DNA of 64,000 nucleotides from Andreprevotia sp. IGB-42 (GCF_009848685.1 NZ_WXTX01000008.1:1-64000), one strand, 5' to 3'; counted from the stretch's first letter, positions 17,891-27,073 are shown. Numbers and translations: made by a program. Notes: generated by a model from the sequence alone, not told the origin.

Positions 17891-18604
17891 ATGCCGCTGA
17901 AACGGCTGTATCGCATCCAGCGGGCGCGGCTGACGTCGCAGCCGCTGAACTTGCGTCCTTCGCTAGGCTGGCGTGCCCAGATGTTGCGCTGGCTGGCGGG
18001 GATCTGCGTGCTGGTGGCATGCACTGCTGCCGGGCTGTGGTTTGGCTATGGCCGCGGGGTGGCTGCCGCTGGCGAGCGCCTGCAGATGGAAACGCGCGGC
18101 CTTGGCGCCATGCAGGAGAAACTCGATCATGCGTTGGCGCAGGAGGAAAGCCTGCGCCAGCAACTGACGGTAGCCGAATCCGCCCGCCAGGCGCTGGCCA
18201 GTGCGGTGGCAACGGCAGAGGGCGAGGCGGCCCAGGCGCGCCAGTCGTTGAGCTTCTTTGATACCTTGTTGACGACCAACGACCGTAATCGGCCGGTGAG
18301 TTTTGCCGCCTGTGATCTGGTTGCTGCCGATACGCCCAATCGCTGGCGCTGGCGCTTGCTCGCGGTGCAGGGCGTGGACCGGGCGGCCGAATTCAGCGGG
18401 CAACTGGCGCTGATCGTGAGTTATAGCGATGCTGGCAAACCGGGCCGGGTCGAAGTAAAGCCGCAGCCGGTGCGTTTCAGGCACTACGGCCGGCTGGAGG
18501 GAGAGGTTGAATTCCCCGCATCGGCCAAGCCCGTTGCGCTGGATGCCCGCCTGCTGATGGATGGTCAGCCGCAACCCGTTGCCGAATGCAATAAAAAACC
18601 ATAA
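17891..18604 (+). CDS. membrane-anchored coiled-coil protein (DUF6776-like)
   Basis: A 237-aa protein with a basic N-terminus, one TM helix at about residues 33-52, a coiled coil rich in Ala, Glu and Gln at about 58-118, and a C-terminal beta-rich domain of about 110 residues. A protein of this design regularly precedes a bactofilin gene in betaproteobacteria, and I assign DUF6776 from that context and layout with moderate certainty. It starts 6 bp after argC and ends 11 bp before the bactofilin, so co-expression with the scaffold protein is likely. Confidence 0.7.
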   Translation: MPLKRLYRIQRARLTSQPLNLRPSLGWRAQMLRWLAGICVLVACTAAGLWFGYGRGVAAAGERLQMETRGLGAMQEKLDHALAQEESLRQQLTVAESARQALASAVATAEGEAAQARQSLSFFDTLLTTNDRNRPVSFAACDLVAADTPNRWRWRLLAVQGVDRAAEFSGQLALIVSYSDAGKPGRVEVKPQPVRFRHYGRLEGEVEFPASAKPVALDARLLMDGQPQPVAECNKKP

Positions 18605-18615
18605 AGGGGAATGCG

Positions 18616-19017
18616 ATGTTCAAGAACAAGAAAGGCAGCCAGAAAATCGACAGCCTGATCGGCCAGGGCTCGGTATTGACGGGCGACATGAGTTTCTCTG
18701 GTGGCCTGCGCATCGATGGTAGCGTGATCGGCAACGTCACCAGCGCGGATGAAAAAAACGGCACGCTGGTCATCTCCGAAAAGGCCCGCATCCAGGGTAG
18801 CGTGAAGGCCAGCCACCTGATCCTGAATGGCGAAGTGAGCGGCCCGCTGGAAATCAGCCAGTATGTCGAGCTGCAACCCAAGGCGCGCGTGGTGGGTGAC
18901 CTGACCTACAAGGTACTGGAAATGCACCCCGGTGCGGTGATCGAAGGCCGCCTGCTGCCGCTGGCCGGCGCCCGCGTGGTAACGCCGGATGACAAGGTAG
19001 CGGAAAAGGTGAAGTGA
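18616..19017 (+). CDS. bactofilin family protein
   Basis: A 133-aa cytoskeletal protein of the bactofilin (DUF583) family. The central beta-helix core runs from about residue 12 to 115, with the typical repeating pattern SGGLRIDGSVIGNV, LVISEKARIQGSVKA and LNGEVSGPLE. Short disordered tails flank it. Bactofilins polymerise without nucleotide and act at the inner membrane in cell shape or polar localisation. The membrane-anchored coiled-coil protein just upstream is a candidate partner. Ribosome binding site AGGGGA. Confidence 0.93.
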   Translation: MFKNKKGSQKIDSLIGQGSVLTGDMSFSGGLRIDGSVIGNVTSADEKNGTLVISEKARIQGSVKASHLILNGEVSGPLEISQYVELQPKARVVGDLTYKVLEMHPGAVIEGRLLPLAGARVVTPDDKVAEKVK

Positions 19018-19036
19018 TACCTGGCTGCGCGGCGGA

Positions 19037-19053
19037 TGTGGCACATTGCCACA
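19037..19053. promoter_or_regulatory. inverted repeat abutting the erpA -35 box
   Basis: TGTGGCA-CAT-TGCCACA, a perfect 7-bp inverted repeat, ends one base before the erpA -35 hexamer. It could be an operator for an unidentified regulator or a small hairpin. Confidence 0.4.
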
Positions 19054-19082
19054 TTGACCCGCGCAGCCATCGGCGCGATAAT
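19054..19082 (+). promoter_or_regulatory. erpA promoter
   Basis: TTGACC (19054-19059), a 17-bp spacer, then GATAAT (19077-19082), 38 bp before the erpA ATG. It is the best sigma-70 match in the gap after the bactofilin gene. Confidence 0.7.
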
Positions 19083-19103
19083 CCTACTATCTTAGTCAAC
19101 TAT
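19079..19103 (+). promoter_or_regulatory. IscR type-1-like binding site at erpA
   Basis: The right half TAGTCAACTAT (19093-19103) matches the IscR type-1 half-site in all 11 positions, and the left 14 positions match in about nine. The site starts inside the -10 box and covers the expected transcription start, the position for a repressor. The consensus was recalled, not searched. Repression by [2Fe-2S]-IscR is known for erpA in E. coli, so the site makes sense here. Confidence 0.6.
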
Positions 19104-19120
19104 TCAGACGGGAGCCTGTC

Positions 19121-19483
19121 ATGACCACGGCCACCACTTCCATCGCCGAAATGCCCAGTCCGTTTCTCTTCAGCGATTCAGCAGCCGGCAAGGTTGCCGA
19201 ACTGATCGCCGAAGAAGGCAACCCGGACCTGAAACTGCGTGTTTTCGTGACCGGCGGTGGCTGCTCCGGCTTCCAGTACGGTTTTACCTTCGATGAAATT
19301 ACCAACGAAGACGACACCACGGTTGAAAAAGCCGGCGTGCAGTTGCTGGTGGACCCGATGAGCTACCAGTACCTGGTGGGTGCGGAAATCGATTACGTGG
19401 AAAGCCTGGAAGGTTCGCAGTTCACCATCAAGAACCCGAACGCCCAGTCCACCTGTGGCTGCGGTTCGTCGTTCTCGGTTTGA
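19121..19483 (+). CDS. erpA: iron-sulfur cluster insertion protein ErpA
   Basis: A-type carrier that delivers Fe-S clusters to client enzymes. The 120-aa product has the three cluster-binding Cys of the family: Cys48 in [11 protein letters not shown] and Cys112/Cys114 in STCGCGSSF. It is assigned as ErpA rather than IscA because it stands alone, away from an isc operon, and has the ErpA-type N-terminal extension ([15 protein letters not shown]). A promoter and an IscR-like site precede it and a strong terminator follows. Confidence 0.93.
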   Translation: MTTATTSIAEMPSPFLFSDSAAGKVAELIAEEGNPDLKLRVFVTGGGCSGFQYGFTFDEITNEDDTTVEKAGVQLLVDPMSYQYLVGAEIDYVESLEGSQFTIKNPNAQSTCGCGSSFSV

Positions 19484-19503
19484 CCGGCGTTCTTCATCCA
19501 TAG

Positions 19504-19532
19504 AAAAAGGAAGCGCATGCGCTTCCTTTTTT
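19504..19532. terminator. erpA terminator
   Basis: Palindrome with arms AAAAGGAAGCGC and GCGCTTCCTTTT around AT, continuing into a T6 run on the plus strand. Located 21 bp after erpA. Confidence 0.9.
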
Positions 19533-19587
19533 CTTGCCCGCCATCTTCGCGATATATGCAGACATCATCACCAGGAGCAATGCCACG

Positions 19588-21072
19588 ATGTTCGAATCGG
19601 CAGAATTGGGTCATGCAATCGACAAGGCCACCTACCGCGAGGCCGAAACCAGGCTACGCGAGGCATTGCTGGCCGCGCAATACGAGCTGAAACAGCGTGG
19701 TGACTTCCCGGTCATCATCGTGCTGGCCGGCATGCCGGCGGCAGGCAAGGGCGAGCTGGCCAACCTGCTGGCAGAGTGGATGGACCCGCGCAACATCAGC
19801 ACGCTGGCGTTCGATCCGCCCAATGACGAGGAAGCATCGCGCCCGCCATTCTGGCGTTTCTGGCGCGTGTTGCCGGCCAAAGGCAATATCGGCATCGTGT
19901 TCGGCAGCTGGTATGCCGATCCGCTGTGGCACTGGGACAATGATCATCACCATGCCGAGATCGAGCAGCGTGTGGAGCGCATCGTGCGGCTGGAAAAACT
20001 GCTGACCGATGATGGTGCACTGGTACTGAAGTTCTGGCTGCACCTGTCGGAAGACCGGCTGAAAAAGCGCCTGAAATCATTGCAGGCAGACCCGCTTACT
20101 GCCTGGCGCGTGAGCAAGGAAGACAAAACCTTTCTCAAGCACTACGACGCCAACGCGCGCCACGCCAAAAAGCTGCTTGCGCGCACCAACCAGGCGGAAT
20201 CGTCGTGGCGCGTGGTGGAAGGCTGGGATGCCAACTACCGTGCGCTCAGCGTAGGGCAGCAGTTGCTGGAGGCGATCGAGCACCATCTGGCGCGCGATAC
20301 GGTCAAGCAGCGCCGTGCCGATGCGGCGCCGCTACAGCCATCGATCGATGGCGTGCGCCTGCTCGATACGCTGCAGCTCGATCACCCGGCGGACAAGCAT
20401 TACAAGCAGCAACTGGAAGCGCTGCAGGGGCGGCTCAACGGCCTGGTGCGTGATCCGCGTTTTGCCCGGCACGCGGTCGTTGCGGTGTTCGAAGGCATGG
20501 ATGCCGCTGGCAAGGGCGGGGCAATCCGCCGCATCACCGCCGCGCTGGATGCACGCCAGTACCGCGTGGTGCCGATCGCGGCGCCTACCGATGAGGAAAA
20601 GGCGCAGCCCTATCTGTGGCGCTTCTGGCGGCAGGTGCCGGCACGCGGCAGATTGACGATATTCGATCGTTCCTGGTACGGCCGGGTGCTGGTAGAGCGG
20701 GTGGAAGGCTTTGCCAGCAATGCGGAATGGTTGCGTGCGTACGGCGAGATCAACGATTTCGAGGCCCAGCTCGACCATGCCGGCGTGATCGTGGTGAAGT
20801 TCTGGCTATCGATCAGCAAGGAAGAACAGCTGGCGCGCTTCAATGCACGTGAAGCCACCGGCTGGAAGCGTTTCAAGATCACCGATGACGACTGGCGCAA
20901 CCGCGAGAAGTGGGATGACTACGTGGTGGCCGGCAGCGACATGATAGAGCGTACCAGCACCACCACCGCGCCGTGGCACCTGATCGGCGCCAACAATAAA
21001 CAGCATGCGCGCATCGCGGTTCTGGAAGCGCTGTGTGCGGCAATCGAATCCCGTTTCAAACGCAAGGATTGA
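19588..21072 (+). CDS. pap: polyphosphate:AMP phosphotransferase (two-domain PPK2)
   Basis: Transfers phosphate from polyphosphate to AMP, giving ADP (class II PPK2). The 494-aa protein is a tandem of two PPK2 domains: the N-terminal half has Walker [10 protein letters not shown] at 48-56, the C-terminal half Walker [10 protein letters not shown] at 303-311 and the lid/catalytic phrase FDRSWYGR at about 359-366. In the N-terminal half the equivalent phrase reads FGSWYADP, lacking the Asp-Arg, so that half may be structural, as described for characterised Pap enzymes. The start at 19588 has AGGAG upstream. Confidence 0.9.
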   Translation: MFESAELGHAIDKATYREAETRLREALLAAQYELKQRGDFPVIIVLAGMPAAGKGELANLLAEWMDPRNISTLAFDPPNDEEASRPPFWRFWRVLPAKGNIGIVFGSWYADPLWHWDNDHHHAEIEQRVERIVRLEKLLTDDGALVLKFWLHLSEDRLKKRLKSLQADPLTAWRVSKEDKTFLKHYDANARHAKKLLARTNQAESSWRVVEGWDANYRALSVGQQLLEAIEHHLARDTVKQRRADAAPLQPSIDGVRLLDTLQLDHPADKHYKQQLEALQGRLNGLVRDPRFARHAVVAVFEGMDAAGKGGAIRRITAALDARQYRVVPIAAPTDEEKAQPYLWRFWRQVPARGRLTIFDRSWYGRVLVERVEGFASNAEWLRAYGEINDFEAQLDHAGVIVVKFWLSISKEEQLARFNAREATGWKRFKITDDDWRNREKWDDYVVAGSDMIERTSTTTAPWHLIGANNKQHARIAVLEALCAAIESRFKRKD

Positions 21073-21076
21073 CCCG

Positions 21077-21667
21077 ATGACCATCCCGCTTGATGCCAGT
21101 GCACTTGATCAGCTGTTCGTTGCCGCCCGCACCTACAGTACTTTCCAGCAGCGCGAAGTCAGCGATGAAACGCTGCAGGCGCTATATGAGCTGCTGAAAT
21201 GGGGGCCGACTTCAGCCAACGCGTCGCCAGCCCGTTTCGTCTTCGTGAAATCCGCTGCCGCCAAGCAGAAGCTGGCCCCGGCGTTGTCTGCCGGCAACCT
21301 GGACAAGACACTGGCTGCGCCGGTCACAGTGATCGTGGCTTTCGATCTCGAGTTCTATGAAGAGCTTGCCTACCTGTTCCCGCATACCGATGCCAAAAGC
21401 TGGTTTGTGGGCAACGAAAAGTCGATCCAGACCACCTGCATGCGCAATGGCAGCCTGCAGGGCGCGTACCTGATGCTGGCTGCGCGGGCACTGGGGCTGG
21501 ATGTGGGGGCAATGTCCGGCTTTGATAACGCCGCAGTGGATGATGCGTTTTTCAGTGGTACCAGCTGGCGCTCCAACTTCCTGGTCAACCTCGGTTACGG
21601 TGAGCCGGCGGGCCTGCATGCACGCAATCCGCGACTGGATTTTGCCGATGTGTGCCGGATCGAATAA
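21077..21667 (+). CDS. rutE: malonic semialdehyde reductase / nitroreductase family (RutE-like)
   Basis: A 196-aa FMN-dependent nitroreductase-fold protein, the same length as E. coli RutE. RutE-type segments include [20 protein letters not shown] near the N-terminus, [17 protein letters not shown] (flavin binding) and [11 protein letters not shown] near the end. RutE reduces malonic semialdehyde to 3-hydroxypropionate in pyrimidine breakdown, but no other rut gene is present, so the true role may be more general reduction. It starts 4 bp after pap. Confidence 0.82.
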   Translation: MTIPLDASALDQLFVAARTYSTFQQREVSDETLQALYELLKWGPTSANASPARFVFVKSAAAKQKLAPALSAGNLDKTLAAPVTVIVAFDLEFYEELAYLFPHTDAKSWFVGNEKSIQTTCMRNGSLQGAYLMLAARALGLDVGAMSGFDNAAVDDAFFSGTSWRSNFLVNLGYGEPAGLHARNPRLDFADVCRIE

Positions 21668-21712
21668 GCTCCGTCCATCCTAGGAAAGAATCGAGCAGGA
21701 AGTACCCAGCCA

Positions 21713-22792
21713 ATGGCGGAATGGAGCATCTGGAGGGCGCTGGAGGATTGGCGCAGCAAGAAGCACGAGCTGGATCCGGTGTTCGCACGCGCGGGCATTG
21801 CCAACGAGCTGCAGACACAGGTCAACCGCATCGCGCTTGACCTGCGCCGCTCGCCGCCCACGCCGCCGCTGGTCAGTGGCGACGAGCACCGCGACCGTGA
21901 AGAAGTCGGCCGTTACCGCGAGGGGTTTTACCGGCATTACGATGAAACGCTGTACAAGGTCGATACACTGCTGTCGCACGCCTGGGTGCCGGAAGCGGCG
22001 CCGATTGCCGATGAAGTACGCGCGGAACTGGCCAGGGTGCGTGCATCGCTGCGCGCCAATCCGGGCAAGCTGCCGGATTTCGATCAGCTCGAAGCGCTGC
22101 TTGGGCATTATGTGCGGCTGGATCACCCGCAGCACCCGATTCCGGATGAATTGCTCGAGCTGCGCCGACGCGCACTGATCGATATCGCCGGCTACCCGCT
22201 GACCGTGCAGCATGCAGTGAGCGAGCCCTACAACGACAGCGTGCCGCCACTGGCCAGTGGCGAATTCAAGCAGCAGTTTGCCGAGCATCTGCAGGCGTAC
22301 CTGGGCAATGCGTGGTTGCATAGCCCGATCGTGACGCAGTGGTATGCCACGCTGGCGCTGGATGCCGCGCTGGCCAGCAAGAAGCGTGATGCTGCTGATG
22401 AAAGCCGTATCGTCGCCATGCTGGAAGGACGCTGGCCGTCATTGTCACGCTGGATGCCGGGCGTGGAGCATGCTGACCAGATCTGGTACCTGATGATCGT
22501 ATGCATCACCATCGGTGCGTTGTTCATGGAATGGTGGTTGCTGGCAATCCCGACCATGATCTGGCTGGTGCTGTCGAAAGGGGCGCATCAGCGCGAGCGC
22601 AAGCAGATCGAGCGCAAGCGCGAGCAGATTGCCGCGCGCGCGATGATGATGAAAAAGGTGCGCGACCGCTTCAAGACCGGCCATACCTCGCTGGAAAAGC
22701 TGGCCTACCAGCTACGACAGCTCGACGAGAGTGGCGAATATTTCAACGACACGCTGTACGACGTACTGAAGCTGCATCACCACGACGCCTGA
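21713..22792 (+). CDS. hypothetical protein with two TM helices near the C-terminus
   Basis: A 359-aa protein whose first 255 residues are soluble and helical. Two adjacent TM helices follow (about 258-290, IWYLMIVCITIGALFMEWWL and a second), then a very basic helical stretch (QRERKQIERKREQI). The AGGAAG ribosome binding site fits the ATG at 21713. I recognise no domain. It lies 45 bp after rutE on the same strand and is convergent with the amidotransferase gene. Confidence 0.7.
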   Translation: MAEWSIWRALEDWRSKKHELDPVFARAGIANELQTQVNRIALDLRRSPPTPPLVSGDEHRDREEVGRYREGFYRHYDETLYKVDTLLSHAWVPEAAPIADEVRAELARVRASLRANPGKLPDFDQLEALLGHYVRLDHPQHPIPDELLELRRRALIDIAGYPLTVQHAVSEPYNDSVPPLASGEFKQQFAEHLQAYLGNAWLHSPIVTQWYATLALDAALASKKRDAADESRIVAMLEGRWPSLSRWMPGVEHADQIWYLMIVCITIGALFMEWWLLAIPTMIWLVLSKGAHQRERKQIERKREQIAARAMMMKKVRDRFKTGHTSLEKLAYQLRQLDESGEYFNDTLYDVLKLHHHDA

Positions 22793-22810
22793 GCGCCGCG
22801 CGAGGGGGTG

Positions 22811-23584
22811 TCAGCCGGGCAGGCGCCTGGGGTGGCCGTCGATGAACATCAGCAGCTCGCCAGCCGGCATTTTCTGCCACGCTTCGTTGTCGGTCAGCGG
22901 CTGGGTGGCAATCACCGCCACCTGATCGCTGGGCAGGGTGACCGTGGCAAAGTCCACCTGCACATCGGTATCCGACAGGTGCGCGGTGGAAAACGGCGCC
23001 TTGCGCACGATGTAGTGCAGCTCGGTGCTGCAATGGGCAAACAGCGCGTGACCATCGGACAGCAGGAAGTTGAAGGTGCCGAACTGCGACAGGTAGCGGG
23101 CAAACTCGCCCAGCACGCTGTGCAGCTCGGCCGCGCCCGGCGCTTCCGGGCACTCCACCGCCAGCATGTTCATCAGCCAGCAAAATGCATGTTCGCTGTC
23201 GGTATTGCCCACCGGCAGGAAGCGGCTGCCGGTCAATGGCGGCAAGCCATTCAGATTGCCGTTGTGGGCAAAAATCCAGTAGCGCCCCCATAGTTCGCGC
23301 TGGAACGGATGCGTGTTGGCGAGCGAGGTCACGCCTTGCGTGGCCTTGCGGATATGCGCGATCACATTGCGGCTCTTGATCGGGTAATTGCGCACCAGAT
23401 CGGCCACCGGCGAGGTGGCGGATGCCTGGTAATCCAGGAACATGCGGCAGCCATGCTCCTCGAAAAAGGCGATGCCCCAGCCATCGGCGTGTTCATCGGT
23501 CAGGCCGCCGCGCTGGCGGAAACCCTCAAACGAAAACACGATGTCGGTCGGCACATTGCAGCTCATGCCCAGTAACTGGCACAT
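22811..23584 (-). CDS. class II glutamine amidotransferase (YafJ/EgtC-like)
   Basis: A 257-aa Ntn-hydrolase. Cys2 is positioned to become the N-terminal nucleophile after Met removal (MCQLLGMSCN). HADGWGIAFF, the substrate-binding Arg region VIAHIRKATQG and the oxyanion motif FAHNGNL are conserved. The family hydrolyses gamma-glutamyl amide bonds; the YafJ subgroup has no firmly assigned substrate. No ergothioneine genes lie nearby, so EgtC is unlikely. Confidence 0.88.
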   Translation of the reverse strand: MCQLLGMSCNVPTDIVFSFEGFRQRGGLTDEHADGWGIAFFEEHGCRMFLDYQASATSPVADLVRNYPIKSRNVIAHIRKATQGVTSLANTHPFQRELWGRYWIFAHNGNLNGLPPLTGSRFLPVGNTDSEHAFCWLMNMLAVECPEAPGAAELHSVLGEFARYLSQFGTFNFLLSDGHALFAHCSTELHYIVRKAPFSTAHLSDTDVQVDFATVTLPSDQVAVIATQPLTDNEAWQKMPAGELLMFIDGHPRRLPG

Positions 23585-23662
23585 CGTCGGTTATTCCTTT
23601 CCATTCATTGACTTGGGGCGTAGATTGTTTCATGTGGCACGTCAATCTGACGGAGGCTAGCC

Positions 23663-25063
23663 ATGATCGGTTCTACGTTTCCCGTTTACGGATTGTACGG
23701 CGATCAGCGCGCCTTTGGGGCGCCGTCGCAAGCGGTTTCCGCCAATCAGACGGGGTTGGACAGCAGCCTGCAGCGTCTTTACGCGCTGAACGGTGCAGCG
23801 AACCCGCGTTCGGCGTTACTGTCCGATCCGCCCGGCCTCATCAATACTGCCGCACTGGGCCGGCGCTACACCGATAGCGTCAGCCTGTCCGGGCAGGGCA
23901 AGACACAGATGGCACTAGCCACGTTGCGCCAGGCATTGCAGCCACTGGCAGTCAGTGATGGCCGCACGCCTGTCAAAACCACTTCCAGCAATGAAGCCGT
24001 ACTGACGGCCAGCAGCGCCGCAGGGACCACGCTGACTGCGCCGCAGGCGGTGACCGTGACCCAGCTGGCAAGCGGGCAGCAGATCGAATCGACCAATAGC
24101 GCCAGCCGCAGCGATATCCTGGGCACCGGCCGGTTGACCATCCAGCTTGGCCGCGTGGCCGATGGCGGGTTCGAGGCGGCAGGAACGGCCCGTTCGGTCA
24201 TCATCAACCCGGCCGATGCCAGTCTGGCGGGCGTGGCGGCCAGCATCAACCGCGCCAGCGTGGGCGTGACGGCCGAGGTCGTCACGGATGCGGATGGCAG
24301 CCGCTTGCAGATCAGCGGCCAGCAAAGCGGTGCTGCCGCGGCATTCCGCATCCAGGTCAGCGATGACGATGGGAACAGCGGCGATAGCGCCGGCCTGTCG
24401 CGGCTGGCATTCGAGCCGGCAGCGGCCAGCAATGCCCTGCAGACCCAGGCGGCGCAGAATGCCAGTGTGACCGTGGGCGCACGTACGCTCACGGCTGCCA
24501 GCAATACGCTGCAGGACCGGCAGACCGGTTTGACGCTGAATCTGCAGTCCACCGGCAGTAGCGATGTGGGTACGGCGCCGGATGGCGATGCACTGGCCGC
24601 ATCGGTGCAGCGCTTTGCCGATGCCTACAATGCCACGCAGCAACAGCTGTCCCGGATGGATGCCACGCAGGCTGTGCTGGCGCAAAAGCAGCTCGACCGT
24701 GTGCTGGGACAACTGGCGGGTGATTCATCCGGCCTGCAGGGGTTGGGCCTCAGCCAGGCACGTGATGGCAGCCTGCAATTGAACGACAAGGCGCTGGCCG
24801 CTGCGGTGCAAAAAGCACCGGACAGCGTAGCCAGCCAGTTGGCGACTGCCGCGCAGCGGTTGGACCGGGCGGCGCAGAGCGCGCAGGGCACCAATCTGGG
24901 CGTGAGCTTGCGGGCGGTGCGCAATACCAGCGCCAGCGATCTGCAGGCGCTCAATTCCAGCATCGGGCCGTTTTCGCTATTGCAGGTGGGCGGCTACAGC
25001 TTTGCGCTCAACAGCCGTACGCTATATGGCCTGTCGCAATACCTGACGGTAGCGAGCTTCTGA
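23663..25063 (+). CDS. orphan FliD-like (flagellar cap-like) protein
   Basis: The 466-aa protein has no signal peptide. After about 115 residues of unrelated sequence it shows FliD-type blocks in order: LTAPQAVTVTQLASGQQI (about 124-141, FliD N-domain), SLAGVAASINRASVGVTAEVV (187-207), the VTVGARTLTAASNTLQDRQTGLTL region (269-292, partial) and VQRFADAYNATQQQL (315-329). The C-terminal coiled coil of true FliD is weak. No flagellar genes are nearby. It may be a paralogue adapted to another surface filament or an accessory flagellar protein; the assignment rests on motif reading. Confidence 0.6.
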   Translation: MIGSTFPVYGLYGDQRAFGAPSQAVSANQTGLDSSLQRLYALNGAANPRSALLSDPPGLINTAALGRRYTDSVSLSGQGKTQMALATLRQALQPLAVSDGRTPVKTTSSNEAVLTASSAAGTTLTAPQAVTVTQLASGQQIESTNSASRSDILGTGRLTIQLGRVADGGFEAAGTARSVIINPADASLAGVAASINRASVGVTAEVVTDADGSRLQISGQQSGAAAAFRIQVSDDDGNSGDSAGLSRLAFEPAAASNALQTQAAQNASVTVGARTLTAASNTLQDRQTGLTLNLQSTGSSDVGTAPDGDALAASVQRFADAYNATQQQLSRMDATQAVLAQKQLDRVLGQLAGDSSGLQGLGLSQARDGSLQLNDKALAAAVQKAPDSVASQLATAAQRLDRAAQSAQGTNLGVSLRAVRNTSASDLQALNSSIGPFSLLQVGGYSFALNSRTLYGLSQYLTVASF

Positions 25064-25095
25064 ACTGCCGCGCATCGCCGCGGCAACCACAATGA

Positions 25096-25121
25096 AAAAC
25101 ACCCGGTTACCCGGGTGTTTT
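25096..25121. terminator. bidirectional terminator between the FliD-like gene and fabI
   Basis: Arms AAAACACCCGG and CCGGGTGTTTT around TTAC, between convergent genes. A/T tracts on both sides suit termination in both directions. Confidence 0.85.
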
Positions 25122-25141
25122 GCCTGCATGCTGCGGCGTGC

Positions 25142-25927
25142 TTATTCGCCCAGCGACAGCGCGCCGATGCTGTAGCCGGCATCGACGTGGACGATGTTGC
25201 CAGTCATGCCCGATGCCAGCGGCGACATCAGGAATGCGGCCACGTTGCCCACTTCTTCCTGGCTGACGTTGCGCTTGAGCGGCGTGGCATCTGCCGCGGC
25301 CTTCAACAGCTTGCCGAAGCCGGCGATACCCGCGGCGGCCAGCGTCTTGATCGGGCCAGCGGAAATGCCGTAAACGCGGATGCCTTTTTCCGGACCGAGC
25401 GACGCGGCCATGAAGCGCACGTTGGCTTCCAGCGATGCTTTGGCCAGGCCCATCACGTTGTAGTTGGGAATGGCGCGCTCGGCGCCCAGGTAGGTGAGCG
25501 TGATCAGGCCGGCATTTTCGTTCAGCATCGGACGGGCATGCTTGGCCAGCGCCGCAAAGCTGTACGAGCTGATGTCGTGCGAGATGCGGAAGTTCTCGCG
25601 GGTGACGGCATCGAGGTAATCACCCTTGAGCGCATCGCGCGGGGCAAAGGCAATCGAATGCACCAGGCCATCGAGGCTGTCCCAGTGTGCTTTCAGCAGC
25701 ACGAACAGCTGTTCGATCTGTTCGTCGCTGCCCACATCGCACGGCAGCACGATGCTGGAATCGAAATCGGCAGCCAGCTTGGCCACGCGGTCTTTCAGGT
25801 CTTCGTTCACATAGGTGAAAGCGAGTTCGGCGCCTTCGCGCTTGCAGGCGGTGGCGATGCCGTAGGCGATCGAGCGGTCGGACAGCAAACCGCAAATCAA
25901 AATCTTCTTGCCGGCGAGAAAGCCCAT
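25142..25927 (-). CDS. fabI: enoyl-[acyl-carrier-protein] reductase (NADH)
   Basis: Last reduction step of fatty acid elongation and the target of triclosan. The 261-aa product carries the short-chain dehydrogenase pattern of FabI with Tyr146, Tyr156 and Lys163 at the E. coli positions ([22 protein letters not shown], cited in parts). The start MGFLAG at 25927 is chosen because AAGGATG lies 8 nt upstream; the ATG nine bases before it would put that motif inside the gene. A TATAAT box lies about 35 bp upstream. Confidence 0.96.
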   Translation of the reverse strand: MGFLAGKKILICGLLSDRSIAYGIATACKREGAELAFTYVNEDLKDRVAKLAADFDSSIVLPCDVGSDEQIEQLFVLLKAHWDSLDGLVHSIAFAPRDALKGDYLDAVTRENFRISHDISSYSFAALAKHARPMLNENAGLITLTYLGAERAIPNYNVMGLAKASLEANVRFMAASLGPEKGIRVYGISAGPIKTLAAAGIAGFGKLLKAAADATPLKRNVSQEEVGNVAAFLMSPLASGMTGNIVHVDAGYSIGALSLGE

Positions 25928-25961
25928 CTGTTTCATCCTTGCTGATTCAAAGTGTCGCGCG

Positions 25962-25967
25962 ATTATA
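25962..25967 (-). promoter_or_regulatory. -10 box of fabI promoter
   Basis: TATAAT on the minus strand, 34 bp before the fabI ATG. The expected -35 position falls in the GC arm of the terminator hairpin at 25982-26007 and matches poorly, so the promoter may be weak or activator-dependent. Confidence 0.5.
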
Positions 25968-25981
25968 GCGAAGCGCGCATG

Positions 25982-26007
25982 AAAAACCCGGCATTTGCCG
26001 GGTTTTT
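25982..26007. terminator. terminator between ygfZ and fabI
   Basis: Arms AAAAACCCGGC and GCCGGGTTTTT around ATTT. On the minus strand it follows ygfZ by about 50 bp and separates it from fabI. Confidence 0.88.
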
Positions 26008-26053
26008 CGCCAAACAATCGTTTGGATTTGTGCTTGCTCAAATCTGCGGAAGC

Positions 26054-27073
26054 TCAGGCAATTTCGTACGGCAGGTCCAGCACCGTCAGCCTGGGGCCAT
26101 CGAGCGCGCCGAAATGCAGGCCGTGTTCCAGCGATGCGGTCTGCACCACGGCCAGCGCTTCCACCCCGCCTTGCGGTGCCGGCGCGGCCAGCAGGATCTT
26201 GCCGGATGCCTGGCCGTTCATCTCCGCGCTGTAGACATCATTGCCGGCGGCAGCCGTGTCGGTAGCGATGTGCACACGGAACATGCGGCGCTTGAGCTTG
26301 CCCAAGTATTGCGTACGCGCAACGATTTCCTGGCCCGGGTAGCAGCCCTTGGTGAAGCTCACGGCGCCGATCAGCTCCATATTGGTCATCTGCGCGACGA
26401 ATTCTTCCTGCGTGGCTGCCGTGATCCATGGGCTGCCGGCACGGATTTCGGTCAGCCGCCAGGTATTGTCGCCGGCCGGTGTGGCGCCAGCATCCACCAG
26501 TTGTTGCCAGACGGTGGCGGCCTGATCGACCAGCACAGCCAGCTGGTAGCGGTTGCCGGTCAGTGCAATCACGCTGGCCGTGGGGCCGTGCCATACCTGC
26601 AGCGGGGCATCGGGCAGGCCGCCTGCCACACTGCGCACCTTGTCTGCGGCGGCCGGGCCAGCCACACCGATCAGGGCGATGTCGCCATTGGCATCGCTGG
26701 CGCGTGTCTTGGCGCGCAGAACGAACATCGACAGGCGTTTCTGGATGGCGGCTTGCAGTTCTGCGGCGATCTGCAGCAGATAGTCTTCACCACTGCGCCA
26801 GATCAGGAAGCTGGCCTGCATGCGGCCCTTGGGAGTGGAATAGCTGGAGTATTGCGCTTCGTCCGGCTTGAGGTTGCGCACATCGCTGGAGAGCTGGCCA
26901 TTGAGGAAATGGGCTGTTTCTTCACCGGTAAAGCGGATCAGCCCGTATTGGGTGAGCGGTGCAACGATGACGCCGTTTTCCAGCGCGGCAAGTTCTGTTG
27001 CCGGCTGTGCAAAATCGGCGATGCGGCCGGCAGCGTCGATACGCGCGCCAAGCAGAGTGTCAGGCCAAGCCAT
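26054..27073 (-). CDS. ygfZ: folate-binding protein YgfZ
   Basis: A 339-aa GcvT-like protein that helps maintain or repair certain Fe-S enzymes such as the MiaB type in a tetrahydrofolate-dependent way. The diagnostic motif with the functional Cys, KGCYPGQEIVARTQYLGK, is at about residues 238-255. It has no signal peptide. It lies downstream of the AsmA-like gene on the same strand with a 78-bp gap. Confidence 0.93.
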   Translation of the reverse strand: MAWPDTLLGARIDAAGRIADFAQPATELAALENGVIVAPLTQYGLIRFTGEETAHFLNGQLSSDVRNLKPDEAQYSSYSTPKGRMQASFLIWRSGEDYLLQIAAELQAAIQKRLSMFVLRAKTRASDANGDIALIGVAGPAAADKVRSVAGGLPDAPLQVWHGPTASVIALTGNRYQLAVLVDQAATVWQQLVDAGATPAGDNTWRLTEIRAGSPWITAATQEEFVAQMTNMELIGAVSFTKGCYPGQEIVARTQYLGKLKRRMFRVHIATDTAAAGNDVYSAEMNGQASGKILLAAPAPQGGVEALAVVQTASLEHGLHFGALDGPRLTVLDLPYEIA

